Positions 51,017 through 60,995 of a stretch of 64,000 bases of DNA are shown here, piece after piece. The stretch spans positions 1,488,001 to 1,552,000 of the forward strand of contig NC_026480.1 of the NCBI RefSeq assembly GCF_000328475.2. Reading direction: 5' to 3'. The notes beneath the pieces were generated by a model. The model was given only the letters and a program-made list of their open reading frames with translations. It did no database searches and had not been told where the DNA came from. The position numbers and the translations under genes were made by a program. This DNA is from Mycosarcoma maydis (Eukaryota; Basidiomycota; Ustilaginomycetes; Ustilaginales). The first letter of the stretch is position 1, and every line of letters starts with the position of its first letter.

Positions 51017-51529
51017 GGTGATCAGGGCTAAGCAGCAAAATCGTCGTTGCGGATGCTATACAGGCGACATGGTCGTGTAATGGATAAGACACACACAGGC
51101 AGTCAAGCGAGCCACGACGTGCAAGAACAAGATCGTGATTCGTGTTTGCCGACCAACAAAATCGACACCACAACCACTAACCCTAGCCGCTCTTCGTGAG
51201 TGAACTGTGAATCGTGAATCACGAATCAGTTATGCACTAACATGCGCACGTTGTCACCACGCAACACCATGCGCTCTGTGACTCTCGACTTGAACACGCA
51301 AACCTTGGCGTCGTGTCAGTCGTGAGGCTGAGAGGCGTGAGTTGTGAGTGGAGGTCTAAGCACGTGTCTCTCTCAATACGAGCCTACTTCGAAAACCCTC
51401 TTTCATCACCATCAGCCTCACAGTCTAGGACGCGAGCGCGTGCACACATGAGTCACGAGTATCCCTGCATAACTGCATGCATGCAATGTGGATGCAATTT
51501 CATCATGGCGCTACGGACGACAATAAGCA
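51017..51529. other. 513-nt spacer, promoter of the ABHD12-like gene
   Basis: Contains a CGTGAATCACGAAT palindromic-type motif near 51210 and no gene. Confidence 0.5.
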
Positions 51530-52591
51530 TCAAAGCTTTGCGCCTTTTGCAGCCTGTTTCGCCGCGCTCTCGGCGCGGATCTTCCTCTGCGCCAGTATCG
51601 CCCTGCCGGCATTGCTCGCGTTGCTCCTTCCGATCTGTGCACTGATCCAATCGCCCAGATCCACAAGCTTGTCCAGATCTGTGCCTGTATCGTAGCCTTC
51701 ACGGTGCAGCGCAAACACGACACTCTCGGTATCGATATTGCCTGTAGCACCGGGCGAGTAGGGACAACCACCCAGTCCTCCCACTGCAGCGTCCACGGTT
51801 CTTACACCCAACCTGACCAAGTGCAGCACATTCGCCAAACCTGTGTTCATGGTATCGTGACAGTGAGCTGCAAAGAAGTGCACCGAAGCGTTTGTGTGTT
51901 TCACGCTCGAGTTGAGCGCCGCCTCTACGATGGTTGGAGTGCCAGCACCGATGGTGTCGCCGAGAGAAATTTCGTAGCAGCCCATATCGAGCAGCGCTTT
52001 AGAAACGCGGCCTACAGCTTCTGCATCCACCTTGCCTTCGTACGGGCAGCCAGCGACTACACTGATGTATCCGCGAACTTTGAGCCCGGACGAGATGGCG
52101 CGAGATGCGACGTCGGACAGTCGATCGAGCGATTCGGCAATGGTGCAGTTGGTGTTGGCCTTGCAAAACGACTCGGAAGCAGCGGTAAAGATGGCGATCT
52201 CATCCGTGGGGGGTACACGTTTGCTCGCATCTTTGTACTCTGCAAGCAGCTTCTGTAGTGCTTCCAGTCCGCGCATGTTGGGTACGAGGACAGGGTAAGA
52301 TATCGACGGATGAACAGGCATCTGCGCCACCACTTGCGGCGTATCGCCCATCTGAGGCACCCATTTTGGCGAAACAAACGAGCCCGCCTCGATCACTGGC
52401 ACTCCGGTCTCTGCCAGCCGTCGAATCAGTTCGATTTTCGTCGCGGTCGGAACGATGGTCTTCTCATTCTGCAGTCCATCACGAGGAGATACTTCGACGA
52501 TCTTGACAAACTTGCGATTCGCGTCGGTTGCGAGGGTTCGTTTCGAGTGTTTCGCAGCAAGCGGCACTGATCTTGCGAGTGATCTCAGCAT
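51530..52591 (-). CDS. Hydroxymethylglutaryl-CoA lyase
   Basis: A 353-residue TIM-barrel enzyme that splits HMG-CoA into acetyl-CoA and acetoacetate in leucine breakdown. Catalytic R37-D38 in SPRDGLQNEK, the metal ligands H243 and H245 in AAHCHDT, and the active-site loop cysteine C276 in GGLGGCPYSPGATGN are all present. The first 22 residues (LRSLARSVPLAAKHSKRTLA) form an Arg/Lys-rich, acid-free mitochondrial presequence. The C-terminus is AKL, a PTS1 variant, as vertebrate enzymes end in CKL; dual mitochondrial and peroxisomal targeting is therefore plausible. Start is the ATG at 52589-52591; the longer frame to 52666 opens with GTG. Confidence 0.93.
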   Translation of the reverse strand: MLRSLARSVPLAAKHSKRTLATDANRKFVKIVEVSPRDGLQNEKTIVPTATKIELIRRLAETGVPVIEAGSFVSPKWVPQMGDTPQVVAQMPVHPSISYPVLVPNMRGLEALQKLLAEYKDASKRVPPTDEIAIFTAASESFCKANTNCTIAESLDRLSDVASRAISSGLKVRGYISVVAGCPYEGKVDAEAVGRVSKALLDMGCYEISLGDTIGAGTPTIVEAALNSSVKHTNASVHFFAAHCHDTMNTGLANVLHLVRLGVRTVDAAVGGLGGCPYSPGATGNIDTESVVFALHREGYDTGTDLDKLVDLGDWISAQIGRSNASNAGRAILAQRKIRAESAAKQAAKGAKL

Positions 52592-53276
52592 GATTGTTTG
52601 GCTCCTTGCAGACTTTGGCCCCGTCACAAGTGGAAGCAGACAAGAGAGTGGTGGCAAAGCAAACACGAGTGAGAATCACGGATGCGAACACCGGCACGTA
52701 TCGCTCGCGGCGCCGAATTACATTCACGATTGTGATTCACGATTGTGGGGTAACTTAGCAATCACACAATAGCAGTCACGATTCGTGATTCAGCGCGGGG
52801 GAAAATATTCAATAATTAACTTGACTCATCGTGAATATCGCGATCGTCTGCTTTGCGTGACGATTATTCACGGTTGTGCGCTTTTCAGGTCATATAGCCG
52901 GCACGCCCGACTAGTCCGACATGGCGCAGCCCTTGCGCAGATCGTATATACGAGTATCAGCGCAGACACACGCCGCCATCCCACAATCGGTCTTGACCAC
53001 GATGGTCTGGTCTGCTTCAAGCGTACGCGACCGGACCAGGCTTGGGTCGGTATGGGTGACAAGGGGGTATTCACTGGCAAGACATGCCCAACCAAAGAGC
53101 ATATACGACCAGTAACAAGTGACAAGGATTGGCACAAAATATGCACCAAAGCGATACAAGTACAGATGCTATACAACGAGCGAACATACCGAATGCAAAG
53201 CAAGATTGCGGAATGGCAAGACACAAGATGGCGGCTAGCCATTCGTACAACTCGGACACGTATGCGAAACCGAACA
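52592..53276. other. 685-nt spacer with unexplained open frames on both strands
   Basis: CACGATT motifs occur at 52725-52790. From about 52785 on, open frames exist on both strands: 224 codons (+) that run into the RGS gene, and 82 and 150 codons (-). I recognise no domain in any of them and cannot settle whether a small gene lies here. Confidence 0.35.
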
Positions 53277-56267
53277 TCAGGGAATCGCAACGACGATGGC
53301 AACGACCACGACAGTGGCAAATGTGTTGAGCACCATGATGCGGAGAGCCTTCATCTGCTGTGCGCGACGAACACGCGCATCAAGTACGCGTTCCGTGCCC
53401 ACTGCAAACCCGGACGCTCGCTGAACAGCCGACCAGACACGCGCCTTGAAGCTGCCTGAGGACGACTCTTCGTACGCGCGTTTGGGCGCGTTGGCGACTA
53501 TCGACGATGCACCGACAAGCGTCGTACTGGTGTTGGCCGATAGATGCGATCTGCGGCTGCTCGGGATGGAAAACAGCAGCGGCTTGGATGAAGCATCCGA
53601 GCTGCTGGCTGCCGACAGTGCCGACCACGGCGCAATGTCCCGAGCGTCGAGCGGTGTTGGTGGCCGTGCTGTTGGTTCTGGCTTCTTGGGAAGTGGTGTA
53701 TGACCCATCTCGGCGTTGATCTCACCAGATCGATTTCGAACGGGCACCTTCCTTTCGGCATCGCACCCACGTCCATTTGACTTGAGTGGCAGCAGTGCGT
53801 GTGTCAGCAACTTGCGTCCAGTGACAGCCGACGGTGAACCCTGCGGAGAGCCACTGTTCGTGGAACGAGCCGCACTCGCTTCTCCAAAACCCGGCCAAGT
53901 GACTCGTGCAGCCAGTTCCGGGTCAAAGAGCAGGGCATCGCGCGTCAGTACTGGTGCATTTGCGTGATCCTCTGACAGCTCGTTTCCATACCTGGTCACG
54001 ATGCCGATCGACAAGTTAAGCAGAGGCACGCGCTTATGTCTCATCAGAGTATGCACGGCGGGATTGCCTCCGTTGGTGGACACGGTGGCGTCGGCTTGAC
54101 CCAAGTCGTTGAGCGACTTACGAGCACAATCCAGACTGGGTCGAACCAGCACGGGCGAGTTCAAGTCCGACGTTGAAAGCGCAGCAGCAGGGCAAATGGC
54201 TGAATCAGAGGCACCAAGCACGCCGGCTTGCTTCCGTGGTGTGTGCAGGATAACGGCTGCTGGTACGAGAAGATCGGCGTTTTTCTCGATAGAAGCTTGT
54301 GAACCGGTTGCATTCGACGTATCGGCGAAAGTTTGTTCAAGCGAAATGTTGACCGACGCTGGTACATGCTCTACTTCGGATCTCGAACGTGCGCGTCCTT
54401 CTTCGAGCAGGCGAGGATCATGGCTACCGCGGATGGACGAGGCGGAACGTTGCCCCCTGTGCTTGCCCTTCCTCTGCCCCGCGATGCCAGTGAGGATCTC
54501 AGCAATCTCAGGCGCCACCCAACGATTAGTGTCCTGCTCGGCGGCCATGTCGCGCTCATCGGCAGCAGCTTGCAGCTCGGCGAGGTCGAAACCTACGACG
54601 TCTTCGCCCGAGATGCGAGAACGAATCTCTTCTCGCTCACGTTCTTCCTTCTCATCGGGTTCTCGATTTCCTCGCAGTGTGAGCCAGACACAAACTCCGG
54701 TGAAATAGGCAAGGATATAGCCCAGCCCTGCACACCAGATGGGAGCAGTGACAAGTCGCCACCAGCGTAAAATTTCTCCGGTCCCGTTGTTGGCGCGTCT
54801 CGCAAGCGGCGAGGGAGATACAATGAGCAGAATGCTGAATGTAAGCGCGGTAGCTGTGCAACAGAGGCCAACCAGGAGACGTCCGCGCTTAGTGTTGGGG
54901 CTCAGATTGCGTGCCGCCGCAATGAAAAAGAATGGCACGATGTGCTGCGACATATAGGCATACACTGCCTCTGCGATGGGCGCGAGTACGTCTGGGTGGG
55001 TAGAAAAGTCGCATTCGGCCAAGGCAAGTTGCAACTCGTCCTCGGAAATAAGGCCAACATCAACCATCCAGCGAAGACGTGGCGTCTTGTCGTCCTTGGA
55101 CGAGCCGAGTCTGTGTTGCGTTGGCAAGTCGGATGCGTCCGCAATGGTTTCAGCAGACGAGCCAGAATTTTGATTTCCCCATGGCTTGCGCGAGCTGGAC
55201 ACAATGCATACGCGTCGCGAGCAGAGATAGCGATGAACGAGGCGATCGAATTCGAAACGCAAAGGCTGCGATTCCGGTTTCAGACCGAGATCCCCAGGCC
55301 TGAGTCGGCCAAGTATCTCTCGCGAAGCTTCTTCCGGCATGTCGCATAGGTCATCGGCGACGTCGGGACTTCGAAGCAAGATATCCGTGGCAGCGAGATC
55401 GGAGGATGCGCGAGTTTTGCAAGCGCGTTGAACATAAGCGCGAACAGCGGCTTTGCAGGTGGCGGGGTCTGGACTCTTGAGACGATCTGCACGTGGCTGA
55501 TCTCGGAACCTGGTGAGGTAGCGCTCGTAGGCGACCAAAAAATCGAGAGCGTCGACCTCGTCGTAGTGCAGTCGCCTTGATACTGGTGTCGAAGGCTTCT
55601 CTTGGACGGAGGCCGACGTAAAAGGCGATGCTGCGGTGGTTGAGGTGGGTAAATCCACGTTGAGATCTACGTCGTTGAGAGCTAAGCTCTGCATGTCTGA
55701 GGCCGGGTAGTAGGAAGGTAGTCGCTTCTGAGGCTGGCGCTGAAAGTGCAAGAAGATGCGCAGATCCAAAAGACTGATAGGACGGCAGCTGCGACCGTGG
55801 ATGATGTCGATGAGGCTGACACCGAGACTGCTACTCTGTTCTACTTTTACGAGACGCTCGATTCGGGACATAGAGGATGTTTTGGGGTCGCTGCTGTCGT
55901 CATCATGTTGCACGAGGAGTGCAGGAGGTGGCCGTGATGGACCAGAGGTACGGGTTGCATGGCGACTATATTCGCAGCACGGCGCTCCATACCCACAGCT
56001 TGGGCCTCCACAGCTTTGTAATGGTGCAGGAACGACGGCGCAACTGTCTTGGTCTGGAGCGCACGTTACGCATTCACCGCGCATAAAGTTGGTTTTGTTA
56101 GGACCTGCGACAGTGTCCCACTCGTTGGGCTGGATCCAACCAAAGATGTCTTCATCTCGGTTGTCAGCGAAAACATTGTGCTCGGTTGCTGAGCGCCAGC
56201 GAGCGTTGAGCGGAGCCCCAGCAGAGACGGACTCAATGCCTTGCTGCCTAGCTGCTGCTGCGTCCAT
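53277..56267 (-). CDS. RGS-domain protein with membrane segments (Rax1-like)
   Basis: A 996-residue protein. A split RGS-type domain can be followed at about 148-350: SLGVSLIDIIHGRSCRPISL, LDFLVAYERYLTRFRD, then CDMPEEASREILGRL and LRFEFDRLVHRYLCSRR. Membrane helices follow at about 430-530 (VPFFFIAAARN, GLCCTATALTFSILLIV, APIWCAGLGYILAYFTGVC), and one more closes the protein (LNTFATVVVVAIVVAIP). A long disordered region between about 560 and 960 is rich in Ser and basic residues. RGS proteins speed GTP hydrolysis on G-alpha subunits; the RGS plus membrane layout is like yeast Rax1, a bud-site landmark. A role in G-protein or polarity control is inference. Start ATG 56265-56267. Confidence 0.72.
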   Translation of the reverse strand: MDAAAARQQGIESVSAGAPLNARWRSATEHNVFADNRDEDIFGWIQPNEWDTVAGPNKTNFMRGECVTCAPDQDSCAVVPAPLQSCGGPSCGYGAPCCEYSRHATRTSGPSRPPPALLVQHDDDSSDPKTSSMSRIERLVKVEQSSSLGVSLIDIIHGRSCRPISLLDLRIFLHFQRQPQKRLPSYYPASDMQSLALNDVDLNVDLPTSTTAASPFTSASVQEKPSTPVSRRLHYDEVDALDFLVAYERYLTRFRDQPRADRLKSPDPATCKAAVRAYVQRACKTRASSDLAATDILLRSPDVADDLCDMPEEASREILGRLRPGDLGLKPESQPLRFEFDRLVHRYLCSRRVCIVSSSRKPWGNQNSGSSAETIADASDLPTQHRLGSSKDDKTPRLRWMVDVGLISEDELQLALAECDFSTHPDVLAPIAEAVYAYMSQHIVPFFFIAAARNLSPNTKRGRLLVGLCCTATALTFSILLIVSPSPLARRANNGTGEILRWWRLVTAPIWCAGLGYILAYFTGVCVWLTLRGNREPDEKEEREREEIRSRISGEDVVGFDLAELQAAADERDMAAEQDTNRWVAPEIAEILTGIAGQRKGKHRGQRSASSIRGSHDPRLLEEGRARSRSEVEHVPASVNISLEQTFADTSNATGSQASIEKNADLLVPAAVILHTPRKQAGVLGASDSAICPAAALSTSDLNSPVLVRPSLDCARKSLNDLGQADATVSTNGGNPAVHTLMRHKRVPLLNLSIGIVTRYGNELSEDHANAPVLTRDALLFDPELAARVTWPGFGEASAARSTNSGSPQGSPSAVTGRKLLTHALLPLKSNGRGCDAERKVPVRNRSGEINAEMGHTPLPKKPEPTARPPTPLDARDIAPWSALSAASSSDASSKPLLFSIPSSRRSHLSANTSTTLVGASSIVANAPKRAYEESSSGSFKARVWSAVQRASGFAVGTERVLDARVRRAQQMKALRIMVLNTFATVVVVAIVVAIP

Positions 56268-58959
56268 TGTAGAAGCTCAGACGAACAATAGAGCCGAAGC
56301 TAATGGAAACCGGGCTGCAAGAGCAGTGGTATGTTGAAGGAGGTTGAAATCGATATGTACTAGACGAGAGGCATGCTTGCTAGATCTTTGACAGAGGCAG
56401 AGGTGGCAGCAAGATTCTCGAGAACGGAGTTTTGGGGCTGAATAGAACAGTAAACGTGGTCGAGGCTAGATGCTGTGAGTGTGGCAACGTCTGTCGTCTG
56501 GTGATGAGTCAAAGATGGTGATAATTCGGAATCAACAGAGGGACATGATCGAGAAGACAGAACCAGGACGGAAAGGGAATCGTGCTGATAGGGGTTCAAG
56601 GATGGGAATGCTTGAGATGGAGGTGATACATGGGTGATACGTGTTGGATATTGTGAAAAGCAGGTGATTTATTGGTACAAAGCAAGATCTGGGCTACAAG
56701 AGAGGGCAAGTGGACGTAGAACATACAAAAGGGCGACGACGCAGACTTCTAGCAAGCGCAGGCTGGCTCAGATACATGTTCTTTTTGTGAGGAAAGGAAC
56801 GGAGTGACGCAGAATCAAGCGGCAGAAGAGGTGCCGATCGAAAGATGGAGCGGAGTGGCGACGAGCTGAGATCACAGAGCGCGGATGAATTTGTCAAGGT
56901 CAGTAACTTTGGTGCAGTTCAAGGGCAGCACGGCAACTGACAGATCGTCACAAGGCAAAGACGCAAGGGCGGAACAACAGGCCAAGCTAATGCACGGCTT
57001 CCTTTTGCAGAAGAATCCTGCACGTTTGCCCGCGTGGTCAACTCGGCAAAACGGCCTGTTGCGGCGTATTCATACTAGGCCGGGAACGGATTGGCTTGCG
57101 AGTGTGCTTAATGTTCAAACACTGACAAAGTGGTGTTACGAGAGCATCACTTCCTTGTGTAGTTCCTTATCCCGCCTATTGTTGAGCTCGTGGAAGTAGG
57201 AGGGAGTTCTATTCTATATATAATTATTCTAGGGGAGACGGCGGACACAAGGGGAGAGAGTCTTGTAAGATTAAGCTGGCCAGCAAAGAATCGTGAATGT
57301 ATGAATATCATGTTCCAGATGCAATCGCGATCTAGAAGCCAAGCCACATCGATCGATACGGGAAAGAAGAAGAAGAGAAGAACAAAGGGCGATACGAAAG
57401 CCAGTCTGTTACAGCATGCTCCAAGGTGGGATTTGGGAGAGCAAAGGGCAAAAGGGAGAACCGTACAAAGCAAGTCAAGGGCAGTGGAACTGCTTACGGT
57501 TTGCAGTTGTTTGGGCTCTCAGCATCCAGACGCAAGCGGGAGTGGTTACGCAATTGAATCCTAAACCTTGAGCTACGATGGATTCGGTGTATGGCAATGT
57601 GATTCAAATCGTGAAAACGAATTAACGTCTTCGAGGCAACTGCCAACTGTGCCAATCGTGAAAATGTGGTTGTGCCAATTGAGATTCGCTGCTCGGCGTT
57701 GAACTGTCAGGGGGGGAGGCATACGTGAAAGGCTTGCTCGCACACACGGACTTGATCGCACTCTCTCGATCGCCCGCCCGTCTGCAAATCACAGCTACTG
57801 TAAGTCTGTGAGTTATCGAAGCTCACGGCAAAGTACAAATCGAGGCACAAGCCGACTTGTCGCGTGGGCGAGTGGGTCCAGGTCGCGAGATCTAGTTCAA
57901 CGAGTTCCCAAAGCCAGCCGAGAGCACAAACACAGTCACAAACAAGTCGTGAGTAAAGTTATCAAAAATAAAAATCTAATAAGTTACTGAACTAATCACG
58001 AATCTAGCTTCCACGCGGGAGACGCGACACAGGAACACTCACGACTAACTTAGTTCCGGCTAAGTTCGTTGGCGAATCTTGTTTCCATGCGCGGCAGAAC
58101 GGAAACGTTTCTGATAAACATGGAGCCCAGCCAGAATCGTGAATCCTGATGCTTAGGTAAGTTATCCACAATTAGCTACATTCGTGATTACAAACTTGCC
58201 TCTCACCTGGTGCTCTGCCTTTTCACAGCATCGCTCAAGGTGGGAGCCGGTGGTTCCTTGTCACTTCCCGCTGGCAGTTCACACTTTTTGGCCTGGCATA
58301 CGCGGAATTCTGCATTACCGTCTTTCGGTCCTTTCGCGACAAGGGCACTCTAGTCCTCTCTCTATTATTCAAGTGTCAATCTGTCACAGGGTTGTCAGCC
58401 TCCCTTTTTCCTTCCAAGGCAAGGTCACACTCACGACTCAACATGTCGATACTTGGACCTCTCCACATCAGATAACTGAAGATCAGACAACGAGTGGATA
58501 CGGTGATGCCTGTTCGAGACGTTCGTTGCGCCATACACTGGCGACTATGGGCTGATCTGCAGAGATTCTGTGATTGCCGAAGCAATCACATTGGAAGGGC
58601 GCGGCATTCACTGCTGCTAATCTTTGGATGTGGAAGCGCTTTCACAGCGGTCTTTTCCGACCAAAACGCGGGCGCGCGCTCTGGACCAAGCCCACCTGTC
58701 AAACGCCGTTCAGAGCCCGTTACGGACCGTGCCAGGTCGAATTTGCCGTCGTGCTTTTACTGTGGTCGCTGCAACAATCGCGAATCAGGCGTACTGTGAC
58801 TGTTCCACGTTCAGTAATTCGTTTTGGCTGCAGAGTTAGAGCAACAATCACGAATCGTGAGTCTGGGGAAGGCCCCTTTGCTCAGTCGTTATACTAGCCA
58901 AGAAACCGTTTGACCAACACCTCCAGGTGACAGAGGAAATATTTTCGATGCCCCCCTAC
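56268..58959. other. 2.7-kb gene-poor region
   Basis: The first 650 nt are pyrimidine-rich on the minus strand and probably hold the RGS gene's leader and promoter. The rest has only short frames without motifs and a few CACGAAT copies near 57995 and 58848. No gene is supported. Confidence 0.45.
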
Positions 58960-59175
58960 TGAGCTAGTCCTTTGAGGTTTTGCAAGGTTTTCCTCATAGG
59001 ACCTGGTCCCGGCAGCCGAAACCAGGGTCTAGCCTAAAGGGACTTTCACCTTGGCATGCGGGCTGAAAGTTCTTGTGTTAGGTTCACGCATCACAACTGG
59101 GTCCTGTACCTAGTCTTCTGAACCAAGTGACGGGAGTCTGCCTAGGCCGCTTGTCAGGGCTTCGAACAGACTCCC
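58960..59175. ncRNA. Run of strong hairpins: candidate structured RNA, strand unknown
   Basis: Five successive stem-loops can be drawn within 215 nt. They are GTCCT-tt-GAGG with CCTC-at-AGGAC (58967-59002), CCTGGT with ACCAGG plus inner CGG/CCG (59002-59026), and a nine-pair stem GGACTTTCA with TGAAAGTTC (59040-59072) enclosed by CCTAA/TTAGG (59033-59082). The last two are ACTGGGT with ACCTAGT (59096-59114) and a perfect nine-pair stem GGGAGTCTG with CAGACTCCC (59132-59175). No protein frame crosses it convincingly. I could not match it to snRNA, RNase P/MRP, SRP, U3 or a riboswitch. It could also be a relic of a mobile element. Confidence 0.4.
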
Positions 59176-59920
59176 TTTACAACAAGACAAGATCAACACC
59201 AACAATAGTCGTGAGTCTTGAGTCTTGTGATGGTGGTAAGAAGAAAATCGTACCGATTCCGGATAGCAGGTTAATAAGGACGACAAAATCGATTTGTCAA
59301 TCGGCATGACGCCGATCGACGTCGATCGATCGACCATCATCGACTTGAATGCCAAGCCCGGGTCGGTGGTGGTGAAGTTTCGACGATCTACCTTGTTGCT
59401 CGACACAGCGCGGTGCTCGCGGCTCGGATGGTCAGCGCCGACACGCATTCGAGCGCCGCAACTCAGTCACGCTCCACTCAACGCTGTGAATAAGCTCAGA
59501 CTTGCGACAGCCCAGTGAGACAGGCGATGTCGAGACGGCCGAGGTATCTATCGGAGCGAGGCCAGCCATCTTGTAATCTTTGCGGGCTGTGCCGTGTGAT
59601 GCCCAATGCAAGAAAAGGGTCCACCTACACGTTCGTGATTTTCGGCGCGGCCGCCGGCTTGAGACGCGTGTTTGAAATGTTCAAGGCAGGAGGGGCAGAT
59701 CACAGCCACCGAAATCGTCTGATTCTGCCGGAAATGCATATGTCTCTCTCTCTTCGCCAGTTCGCTTAGACCAGTGAAAGAGTGCCACTCTTGAACATCC
59801 TTGAACACAGTACAGTCCTTTGCTTGACTAGCACACAAATCTTACCTTCTTTCCACCTCGTTCTCCTTTGGTTCCAGCATCACGGCTTCTCTGAACAAGG
59901 CTTTGCGCAACATCGACGCA
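59176..59920. other. Spacer and promoter of the DUF3074 gene
   Basis: Only short frames; nothing else is seen. Confidence 0.45.
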
Positions 59921-60838
59921 ATGACCGAAACAGCATACGCACATGGCAACGCCGCGTTCGCCCCTTTGGCAGCCATCGAGGTGCCTTTCTCATCCATCCC
60001 ACCGTTCGGAACATCCGAATATGCCGACTTTCTAGCGCATTACCTCTCGTCTGCTTTTGTCTTGATTCGGGCTACACCGTCTTGGAAGAAAACCAAATCG
60101 TTCAACACGGAAATCGGAGGCCCAGTTCAATGCAAGCTGCTTCCTAGTCCGTTGCAGCAGATCGCCAAGAAAGGTTGGCATCTGCGCGAGTCTCAACACG
60201 GCACCGAGAGCGCATTGACCTATGATGACTTTCGCCGATATCTTCGGTTCGATCACTCGAGACACGAAAAAATGTTCATTGACGATATTCAGGTAACCGA
60301 ATGCATCACCAGACTCAAGCAAGACGAGGCCGAGATTTGGCATAACACGTACAAGTTACCCATCGTGACTGCCGATAGGGATTTTGTGCAAATGCTCTTG
60401 AGCATCGATCTTCCCCCGAACAAAAAGCCCTTCTCCGAGGAGCATGAGAGCCAGACGCTGCAGTGGATTCGCGATCCGAATCGTACGCTCACCCCTCCGC
60501 AGACATCAGCTGACGAGCCAGTATATAGATCTTTTGTCGTGATCCAGTTCCCTGTCGAGCATCCAGACGTTCCAGAAATGCCCCCAAAAGTTCGCGGCGC
60601 CTACGCCAGCTTCGAAGCTATATCCGAACGCCCCGCAACGCACGCCGACGCATCGTCAGCGATAGCAGCCAATCTTGTCGACTGGAAAATGGCCGTCCAG
60701 TCCGACTCGAGAGGTCGAATCCCCACCATGATGCAGGAAATGGCCATGCCAGGAGAAATCGCTCACGACGTTCACGCGTTCATCGGATGGGCAAGAAAGT
60801 ACAAGCTCGACCATCCACCCACAGCTGACGGCCGATGA
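59921..60838 (+). CDS. DUF3074 (START-like) domain protein
   Basis: A 305-residue fungal protein of the DUF3074 family, which is thought to adopt a START-like lipid-binding fold. Characteristic parts are the lead (YADFLAHYLSSAFVLIRATPSWKKTKSF), the middle WHLRESQHG ... YDDFRRYLRFDHSRHE, a strand pair (RSFVVIQFPVEHP) and the closing signature IPTMMQEMAMPGEIAHDVHAF that ends in a helix (IGWARKYK). The ligand and role are unknown. I chose ATG 59921; an earlier in-frame TTG at 59903 is not needed. The gene is convergent with the arrestin-like gene (157 nt apart). Confidence 0.8.
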   Translation: MTETAYAHGNAAFAPLAAIEVPFSSIPPFGTSEYADFLAHYLSSAFVLIRATPSWKKTKSFNTEIGGPVQCKLLPSPLQQIAKKGWHLRESQHGTESALTYDDFRRYLRFDHSRHEKMFIDDIQVTECITRLKQDEAEIWHNTYKLPIVTADRDFVQMLLSIDLPPNKKPFSEEHESQTLQWIRDPNRTLTPPQTSADEPVYRSFVVIQFPVEHPDVPEMPPKVRGAYASFEAISERPATHADASSAIAANLVDWKMAVQSDSRGRIPTMMQEMAMPGEIAHDVHAFIGWARKYKLDHPPTADGR

Positions 60839-60995
60839 GTGTTAGTGTCGCCAATTCACTGCGCTTTGGCCACATATTTGTCTGTTCAGCTGGCTTCTGC
60901 ATCCCACTCGCACTTATCCTGCTTTCAAGCTCGTGAATCGTGACTTGCCTGTGGCCTATGAAATTTCTACAAATACATGCCCCTTACGCTTCTGT

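Noticed and set aside
53071..53277. Hydrophobic frame directly after the RGS gene stop, as a continuation of that protein
   Set aside because: The RGS protein already ends in its closing helix (VVAIP), and no canonical donor joins the two.
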